Made by a program: the position numbers and the translations under genes. Shown one piece after another: positions 55,463 to 64,000 of a stretch of 64,000 nt of DNA. This stretch comes from Anaeromyces robustus (taxonomy: Eukaryota > Neocallimastigomycota > Neocallimastigomycetes > Neocallimastigales > Neocallimastigaceae), in the NCBI GenBank assembly GCA_002104895.1, contig MCFG01000010.1:201001-265000 (forward strand). Direction: 5' to 3'. The notes beneath the pieces were generated by a model that was given only the letters and a program-made list of their open reading frames with translations, did no database searches and was not told the DNA's origin. The first letter of the stretch is position 1, and every line of letters starts with the position of its first letter.

Positions 55463-57219
55463 TATAACATATACGTTTTATTCATAGATATCAAACTTAC
55501 TTAGAATCATATGAATTACTTAAAGATTTAATCATCATTAATTGATTATTCATAACATCTTTTTCATCTTCTTCAAATGGAGATTTAAGTTCTTTATTTT
55601 TTTGAATAAAACATTCTGAATAAAGTTTATTATCTTCCCATAATTTATATTTATCAATAGAAGAAAGTAAATTTTGATGATTTAAAATATTATTTAAAAT
55701 TTGTCTTGGATAAATAACTCGATAAAATGATGATGAATTATGATGTATAATATAAAAGAAACCAGTTGCTCTTTTATCATCCTTTTTTACTACTGAAATA
55801 TTAATTATTTGATCAAATTTTGTTAATAATTCAATATATGAAAATTCATTTACTAAATTTCCTGTTTCAAGTTCATATTCATAAAGTGTAATAAATATTG
55901 GAATTTTTCTTGGTTCTCTTGAATATTTATTTTGATATTCATAAAATTCATATTCTTCTTCTTTTGGATAAATATTTGGTAATTGTTTTAATTCGATGGA
56001 TAATTTATTCTTTTTGATATTAATTTCATCTTTAAGAATTTTTATAATTGGATAACCTCTACTTTTAGAAATCCAAAATTCAAAGATATTTGCCATTGTA
56101 TATTTACCGATTTGATTAATAAAACATCTAAAAAATTCTCCTTCTCTAACAACTTTATTTTCATATTTTCTAACAAATTCTTTTAATGTATCTTTTATAT
56201 CATATAATTCTATTTCTTCATCTTCTATATCCATATCTTCTCCTTCTTCTTCTTCTTCCATATCTTCTTCTTCGTCTTCTTCTTCTTCATCATAAAAATA
56301 TTCTATATTATTATAAATTGTATACATTTCTAAAAACATTTTCATAATAGATATACCTGAATAAATTTGTGATTCATCAATAATATTTTTTAAATAAGCA
56401 TCAAATTCTTTTCTAGGTGGTATTGATAATTTCGTAGAATCTAATGCGTTCTTTGTATAATGCATATAAAATTCATATTCTAAATCAAAATCGAAATTCA
56501 TTTTTGATTCTTTTAATGAAAGTAATGATATATTTGTTGCTAATGCTTCAAAAAACCAATATTCTGTTATATCATATGGGGATATCATATTTCTAATCCA
56601 CTTATTATTTAATAAAATAATATTAAAATCAATTATTATAATATTATATTAAAAAAAAAAAAAAAAAAGACGTTAAACAATATATTTTCATATTTATATA
56701 ATAATTTATATAATATAGGATTTTATATATTATAATAATAAAAATAGATAAATAAATAAATAAATAAATAAAAAAGAAAATTACAATCTTAGCTATTTCT
56801 TGAGATAAACTAAAAATTAATGTAGGATTATTAATTAATGAAATATAATCCATATTATTATTTGTAATTTTATCAAATTTTTCTTTATTAAATATATGTA
56901 ATCCTAATGTTCCACTTCCCATACATATGGATTTTTCATTTCTTTCGATTTCTCTCGAGTAGGATTCATAATTTGGAAGTAAAAATATATCTAATTTATT
57001 TAATAAATATTCCTTTTTTAAATATTGTTCTTGAAAATATAAAATTTGCTCCAGAATTAATAAAATATTTTCATATTGTTTTAATTCAACATTTTTTACT
57101 GAATATAAACGAATAGATAATTTATCATTTTTAATATATATATCAGAGATACGTTCTATAAAATTAAATTCTCCAATAATAAATTCCGTATTCTTCAGAA
57201 AAAATATAAAATTGAATTA

Positions 57220-57263
<44 letters not shown>

Positions 57264-58248
57264 TAATAAAAATATATATATTATTATAAAGATATATAAT
57301 ATAATAATAAAATGTATATGTATATAAATTATCATTATTATTTATTTATTTAATGTATTTACAATTGTAGACATTGGCAAAGTTGTTTCAAATTCAATTT
57401 TTTTTAAATTTGAATTTTCATATGGGAAAACAGATTTTATTTTTGTATTAAAAAGAATATCCATATCATTTGGAATGATAATTGAAAAATTAAGTGGAAT
57501 TTTGAGACTTGGATAATCCCAACAAGGAAAAATTCTTTTTTTTTTTTATTATATAAATATTATAATAATTATATATAATTAAATATAAATTTATGTACCA
57601 TAAGCAGGAATTATAAATATCGATTATATTCAATTTAAATTTCAAATTACCTTCTTGCATTTGCATATAAACATTTTGTATAATATATATTTCTATTTTT
57701 ATTTTTTAATAATTATTAGTATTTGGAATATATATATATATATAAATATTAATTATTTTTTTCAATCTAATTTTTAACAATTTTCAAATTAAAATTATTA
57801 ACCTTTTTTCTTTTTCTGAAATTGAATAAGTATCTTTGACAAAGCCAACAACTTCTTCATATTTATCATGAACTTCCTTATTAATTATTCCAGTATATTC
57901 AATTAATAATATTGGCTTTAGATCTTTTTGAAAATTTTCATTAAATTCTAATGTTACAGATTCAAAAAAATTATCTATAGAAACATTTGAAGGTAAAATT
58001 CTACAAAAATAAATTTTATATTAATTATTAAATTATTAATATTCATTTGTTAAAATTAATAATAATTTTATTTCAATAATAATTTTAATATATACTCTTT
58101 TGAACTTTCTTTAAGTAATACTTTAACATTATCAAGTTTAATATTTGCTGAATGAAATTTTATAATATTTGTTTCTTTAATAACCAATAATCTATAAAAA
58201 AAAGTATATAAAAGTACATATATAATATTTAAATTTTTGTTATTATTA

Positions 58249-58282
<34 letters not shown>

Positions 58283-58484
58283 ATACTTTATATAAAATAA
58301 TAAATTAATCTTACGGAATTTTAATCTCTCCTTTAAATAAATTCTTTTCAAAATCTGGTTTAATTGTTAATTGATATGAACATGGTAAAATATCTTTTTC
58401 TGAAATATCATATAATGATTGATAATTTATTTTTTTTTGAGGTACTAAAATATTTTTAATTTTATATTTATTAGTTGAAGTCAT
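54327..58484 (-). CDS. M1 aminopeptidase-like pseudo-enzyme (puromycin-sensitive type)
   Basis: Nine exons: 58315..58484, 58096..58191, 57803..58000, 57651..57692, 57363..57534, 56785..57192, 55501..56600, 55125..55310, 54327..55002; 1015 residues, the normal length for the family. N-terminal domain: LPCSYQLTIKPDFEKNLFKG; then LYANARRIFPCWDYPSLKIP, the family's DARRAFPCWDEP block. The zinc site HExxH-x18-E reads QEIAK at 357-361 and Glu at 380 (EYWFFEALA): both His are replaced by Gln and Lys while both Glu keep exact spacing. The GAMEN substrate loop is also not recognisable. The downstream fold is kept: SGISIMKMFLEMY, FEFWISKSRGYPIIKIL, ATGFFYIIHHNSSSFYRVIY, then the ERAP1-like helical C-terminus. 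An acidic Glu/Asp run sits near residue 470. It should therefore not hydrolyse peptides by the normal mechanism; scaffold or binding roles are possible. The ARRIFPCWD block argues against TAF2. Confidence 0.87.
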
Positions 58485-59235
58485 TTTAAAAAAAAAACAA
58501 TTTCTATTTTTATATATATACTATTATTATTACTATTATATTTATTTATTTTTAATAATTTATTTATTTATAATTATTTTTTTCTTATATAATTGTAAAT
58601 TTCAATATTCCATATGAAATCTATTAATCTTTTTTAACTACAATATAAAACTTTAGATACAGAAATCAATTTATTTTATTTTTAAGAAATATATATATAA
58701 AGATTTATTTTTTAAATTATTAAAATTATTCGGTTTAGTGTAACATTAAATTTAATTAATTATTTATCCATTATTATTAAAAAAAGAATAAAAAAAAAAC
58801 TAAAATATATTATTTAAAAGATAATTAATAATTCTTTTAATGTAGAAAATGAAAATGAAAATAAAAATGAAAATTATACATATATAAATTTGAAGTAAAA
58901 AATAAAGATCAATAAATAATAATAGAAAAAGAAAATAAAAAAGTGCTTTTTGTGTAATTAATTAAATTATATAATTAAATCAAATTATATAATTATTAAT
59001 TATTAATATATTTTATTTTACTAATTTAAAGTTTTATTTAAATATTTTTTATAATTATTTTTAAAATTTTATTACTATTATTTAATGGTATATTTGTATG
59101 TATTGGTTTAACTATATTTTAATAATATTCTATAAATAAATATTACAATTTTTCTTTTAATTTATAATTTATGTATGATATTATACATATGATATATTAT
59201 TAATGTTATTTAATATTTTATAATATTATGTTATT

Positions 59236-59280
<45 letters not shown>

Positions 59281-59429
59281 TTTCTATAAATTATTTTTGG
59301 GTTTTCTAATTATCTATTTTTATGAAAAATATGAGGAAAAATGATGCTTTTTTTTTTTTGTCTCTCTTTTCATTTTTTTTTATTAAAAATATATATTAAT
59401 TTAAAATTATCATCAAAATTAAAAATTTA
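58485..59429. other. Intergenic region with 43-nt T run
   Basis: Separates two minus-strand genes. T run at 59237-59279. No LINE tail follows it. No gene is visible. Confidence 0.7.
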
Positions 59430-62220
59430 TTAATTTTCTTCATTATTTCCATCATTCTTTTTATCTTTACTATTTGAATTAGAATTATCTTTCTTTTTAT
59501 CATCTGTAGTTTTCTTTTGTATAACTTGGGATGTTTTTATTGAAATAATATTATTATTTAATGTTATAAGATCATCTTCACCAAGCTTTTAAAATTTAAA
59601 AAAAAATTATAAAATATAAAAAATATATATATATAATTAATTAATTAATTAATTAATATATTTTTATTTATTTTATTGTAATATAATTTAATATTATATA
59701 TAATTATAAAATGATAATAATATATATATAGTATGATATTTACTCTTATATTTCCAACAGTTTCAGCATATTGATAATATTTATCGAGTTCTGGATGAAT
59801 AATTTTAGCAAATTCACGTACTGTTGTACCTCCTGGAACTAATAAACAATCACTAAATACAGTTTTGGTTCCACTAATATTTTACAAATATATATATTAA
59901 TATTTTTTTTTATTTATAAATATAAAATATAAATTTTAAAAATAAAATTATTTTTTTAAAGAATTAAAAAATATATATTAAATATATAATAACATAATGA
60001 TGAAAATAATAATAATAATAAAATATACATAAATACTTAATAAACTTACAATCTACCAGAGGAGAAATTATTAACATTTTTAACTGGAAAGACTGGAATA
60101 ACATTAAGACATTCAACAGCTTTTCTAATACATTCAACAACACCAGTATTACCATATCTAAATAATACCATATCTTGAACCCTTTCTAAACGACTAATAT
60201 TATTGAATAATTATAAAATAATATTTATTATTATTATTATTATTATTATTAAAGTGTAAATTTATTATTATCTTTAATTATTTCTATAATATATTAAATA
60301 AATAAATAAAAATTATAATTATTATAAATAATATATATATATATTTAATAAAAAATTACCCTCTAGTTTTATCATCAAGTGGTTTTAATTTTTCTTCTGG
60401 AGAAGGATCAACCTATTTTATACATATAAAAAATATATAAAACATATAAAATATCAAATAAATATATATATTATTAATATTATAAAATTCTCAAATATAT
60501 TTATATTTGTATTATTATATTATTATTTTTAATTGTAATAATTACTTGATCTTCAGCTAAATCAAAGAATTCTGTACCTTCATAATATTTTATGAATTTT
60601 TGTTTATGTAATTTACGAAGGAAACATTCAGCTAATGCACTTGTTAATACTACTCTTTCTTCACCATATTTTCTACAAATCTTTTCAATATTTTTTCCTG
60701 ATTCTGGTAAATCAATTTTATTTAAAGCCTTTATTTTTAAATATAAAAAATTACCATGTATATATATATATATATGATATACAATATAATTTATTAAAGA
60801 ATATTCTTTTTTTTTTTTTTTTTTATAATGATTTATTGATTTTTTTAAATATTATTATTAATAATACATACAACAATTGTTGGAAAACGTTCATCTAAAA
60901 AGGCTTCAACAACTTTATGTAAAGTTTCATCATCCCAATTTTCTAATGGTTCATTTAAACCTAACTTATCCATAAATCTTCCTACTAATTTAGAATTTGT
61001 ACCGTAACCACAAAGTTGATTTGTTAAAGTTTCAACAGCGTTACATTCTTTTATATATATATGTTATTATAATAAATAATATATAATATAATATAATATT
61101 TAAATATTAATAATTTTCAATTGATATATTTAATGTTTAATAAATTTTTTAATAAACGTGAAAAAAAAAAGTTTTTTTTATTCTTACTTAAAGCTTTATG
61201 TCTTCTAACAATACCAACCCACTTCTTTTTTAAATTATTATAAACCCAACTATTATTATATAATATTTTATAATAAAAAATTATCATATTAATAATTATT
61301 TTTAATTTATACGTTGATATTATATAATATATTTTCTTACTTATGAATTTCAGAATGAAGCCAGTCAATATCATTAATTGGGTCATATCCTGTAGTTACC
61401 TTACCATTTTGGTCTGTAGTACCAGAAACATCAACAACATGAATAAGTACATCAGCACCTCTTAAATCATCTAAAAATTGATTACCAAGACCCTTTATTA
61501 AATAATTATTTTAACATTTATATTATATATTAATATTATATTAAACAAGAAAATGTGTTTTATTAAATATATATAATATATATTACAGTAATAATTATAA
61601 TGTTATAATGTTTTGTTTTTGTTTTTGTTTTTTTTTAAGTTTTTTTAGATTCTTACTTCTCCTTCGGAAGCACCAGGTACAAGACCTGCAACATCAAGCA
61701 TTTCAATTGGTAAAAATCTATCACCATTAACACATTTTCCTTTTTATATATATAAATATATCATTTTTGAAATTCAAAAAGAATTAAGTATTGCTTTTCC
61801 TTCTATTTCTTTTTTCTTTCAATTTTTTAATAAAATTTTTGTTTTTCAAATTAATATAATACCATATTTCGGTTGACAAAATTCTTGCTTATTATACTTT
61901 TTACAAGGACAATCGATTTGATAATAGGTTATACCGTGATTTGGTTTAATAGTAGTGAAAGGATAATTTCCAACCTTTGCTACAGCATCAGTAGCTATAT
62001 ATTTTAGAAAATTACACAATATATATATATAGATTACATATTAATGTTTTATATTATATTTATATTAATAACTTTGAATCATATACAATAATTATTTAAT
62101 AAAAATGAAATTTTAATTCTCATAATTATATTAATTATATATTATACCTGAATTTAAAAATGATGATTTTCCTGCGGAAGGTTTGCCTACTACACCAATT
62201 ACGAAATTTCCAACACCCAT
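59430..62220 (-). CDS. OBG-like GTPase/ATPase, Ygr210 subfamily of YchF/OLA1
   Basis: P-loop NTPase of the OBG/YchF group; relatives bind ribosomes. Eleven exons: 62148..62220, 61863..61994, 61657..61739, 61341..61492, 61188..61249, 60872..61047, 60546..60728, 60360..60412, 60050..60193, 59744..59873, 59430..59585; 447 residues. G1 GKPSAGKS at 12-19; [19 protein letters not shown] with several Cys as in yeast Ygr210 rather than Ola1; G3 [73 protein letters not shown]4 [26 protein letters not shown]-like C-terminal part ([18 protein letters not shown]) is followed by a Lys/Asp/Asn-rich tail. All introns are GT..AG and phase-consistent. The substrate and precise role of this subfamily are little known. 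Confidence 0.93.
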
Positions 62221-63077
62221 TATAACTATTTATAATAATTTAATATATAAAATATTTATATTTATTATGTTATTTACTTAACTTTTTTTTTTCTTTTTTT
62301 TTCAAAATATATAAATGTTATATTCAATATTCAGTAACTAAAATAAAATCCTCATTAATTTATTAATATTTTTTATGAAAAAAGCATTTATATAAATTTC
62401 AATAAAAATGGAATTAAAATATTCAAACTATGTCCTAAAATTCTCATTTTTATCATGAAATTTCATTTTATTTCAATTAATATTGAATGAAATTCTAATT
62501 TTTGTGGATGCCTTTTGTAGAAAAAAAAAAGGATTTTTATCATTTAAAACGTAAAATATTTAAGTGTTAATACGAAATAAAATATAATTTTAAAATAAAT
62601 ATACTTTATAAATGGCAGTTATTTATTAAATTTCAAAATCAACTAGTTTTAATGATTTCAATGATTATTTTAAAATATATTATTAAAATTTTAAAAAAAA
62701 AAAATTTTTTTTTGAAAAATTTATATATAACATAATAAATAATTTTTTAGCTATCTATTATTATCTATAATTATAGTTAATAATTTATTATTTTTAATTA
62801 TTATTAATTATTATTATTTAGTATTCTATATTTATTAATTAATATTGTTCATTTTTTTTATAAATTATTATTTGGAATTATTATTATATTTATTGTAATG
62901 TAGTAAAATGTATTTAAATTATTGAATATTCGCATATGATTGGCTAAAAAGGATCTTTAAACTTTATTATTACCTTTATTTTTTTTTTACAATAATTATT
63001 AAATAATATAAAAAAAAACAATTTTAATAGTTATTAACTGGTTAATAAAAATTAAAAATACATATTTATTAAATTTT

Positions 63078-63124
<47 letters not shown>

Positions 63125-63845
63125 TATAATATTTATTTATTTACTTATTTATTTAGTGAAATATATTAAAGTATATTCAAATATATTTTATATATATTAA
63201 AATATATTCATTTAATACATTTTATACTTTTATATTATTGAATTTTTTTAAAAAAAAAAAAAAAATAAAATAAAAGCTAAATATTAAAAACATAAAAATT
63301 TGAGCTAAAAGATAATATTTAGCCAGATAATACTTTGTTTTTTAAAACATAATTATTGAATAATTTAAATTAAATATTAAAGGTATTATATCAGTGTATA
63401 AATATATTTTTAAATAATGTATTTAAAATTGTTATCTTCAAATTAAATTTATAAATCATCAAGAATACTATATTATTAAAAGAAATTACTTATTGGAAAT
63501 CTTGTCAATATAATTAAGTTAAAATTTATGGAGGATTGAAAAATAATAAAATCATAATATCGAAATAAAATAATAATAACAATAAATTAAAAACATAAAA
63601 GCATATTCGAACTGTTAATTAATATTTAAAATTTAAATTCATATAAACATAAATCAAATTTAACTTTTTAATATATAATTATACATTTCATATCATAATA
63701 ACCATTATATATATTTTTATTATTATAATTAAATTCTTATAAGATATATATAAATATATATTAATAAAAAATGTTTTTTTTATTATATTAATTTTAATTA
63801 TATTATTCCTTTATTCCTTTAATAAAAAAAATAAAGAATATAAAA
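62221..63845. promoter_or_regulatory. Divergent intergenic region (OBG-like gene / 63846 gene)
   Basis: 1.6 kb of A/T-rich DNA containing both promoters; TTTA array at about 63086-63126. No gene is seen. Confidence 0.55.
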
Positions 63846-64000
63846 ATGTCATTAATACAACAATCATTGCCAATGGCTAAAGTAGCCATAACAAATAATT
63901 TAACCCCAGTCAGTTCAAGATTATGTAATAATGTCAATCAAATAAGATTATTAAGTACTGATGACAACTCCAATCAAAAATTAAATCAAAAATTAATAGG
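63846..64000 (+). CDS. N-terminus of a gene with a mitochondrial/hydrogenosomal-type presequence (3' end outside window)
   Basis: ATG preceded by an A-rich leader; 51 codons are visible and open to the end. The peptide MSLIQQSLPMAKVAITNN... lacks acidic residues for its first 40 positions, has Arg and Lys, Ser and Thr, and contains QIRLLSTDD, where Arg two before a Leu-Ser-Thr step resembles a mitochondrial processing site. Gut fungi lack respiring mitochondria, so the destination would be the hydrogenosome. The last bases (AATAGG) may be at an exon end. The protein family cannot be told from this part. Confidence 0.6.
   Translation, partial: MSLIQQSLPMAKVAITNNLTPVSSRLCNNVNQIRLLSTDDNSNQKLNQKLI

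Noticed and set aside
54327-58484. TAF2, the catalytically dead M1-like TFIID subunit
   Set aside because: The ARRIFPCWDYPS block, ERAP1-like C-terminus and length are those of puromycin-sensitive aminopeptidases, not TAF2.
59237-59279. T run as the tail of another LINE insertion
   Set aside because: The shared ATGGCACACAATTTG tail does not follow it and no duplication is found; it is a simple homopolymer.
59430-62220. Canonical OLA1
   Set aside because: The Cys-rich insertion after the G2 region, the [11 protein letters not shown] block and the tail match the Ygr210 branch.

Overview
The window is nuclear DNA of a flagellated (zoosporic) fungus, most likely an anaerobic gut fungus (Neocallimastigomycota: Neocallimastix, Piromyces or Anaeromyces type). 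Visible support: extreme A/T bias with non-coding DNA that is almost only A and T; short A/T-rich GT..AG introns; long Asn tracts in proteins; a chitin synthase (fungal wall) in the same stretch as axonemal, centriolar and ciliary transition-zone genes (DNALI1, CEP120, NPHP4); and only TAA stops. The genus cannot be fixed from the sequence alone. Exon joins were worked out by eye from splice sites, reading phase and family alignment from memory; every multi-exon gene closes in frame.

Layout. 1-1458: 5' part of a chitin synthase (minus, leaves the window). 3973-5902: inner-arm dynein light chain DNALI1 (minus), head to head with CEP120 at 7103-13395 (plus). 14238-15977: EMC3 (minus). 17770-19584: intronless copine (plus). 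20205-21987: two retroelement insertions with target-site duplications, one a short non-autonomous element that begins with an RNA hairpin, one a 5'-truncated LINE. 22742-23403: small secreted, probably GPI-anchored wall protein (minus). 23404-29663: gene desert with satellites and palindromes. 29664-31426: membrane-anchored protein ending in a furin/kexin-type pro-domain with no protease (plus). 32083-40484: nephrocystin-4 in 18 exons (minus), divergent from a WD40 protein at 41327-44233 (plus). 46695-51994: full ABCA-type transporter with one in-frame TGA (plus). 53492-53997: second LINE 3' end. 54327-58484: M1 aminopeptidase-like protein that has lost both zinc-binding His residues (minus). 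59430-62220: Ygr210-type OBG/YchF GTPase (minus). 63846-64000: start of a gene with a mitochondrial/hydrogenosomal-like presequence.

How the parts relate. CEP120 (centriole assembly), NPHP4 (transition zone) and DNALI1 (axonemal motor) serve the zoospore flagella; chitin synthase and the small wall protein serve the vegetative wall; EMC3 and the ABC transporter belong to membrane biogenesis and transport. The most unusual items are the short retroelement with paired terminal hairpins, the pseudo-peptidase, the free-standing pro-domain and the in-frame TGA.
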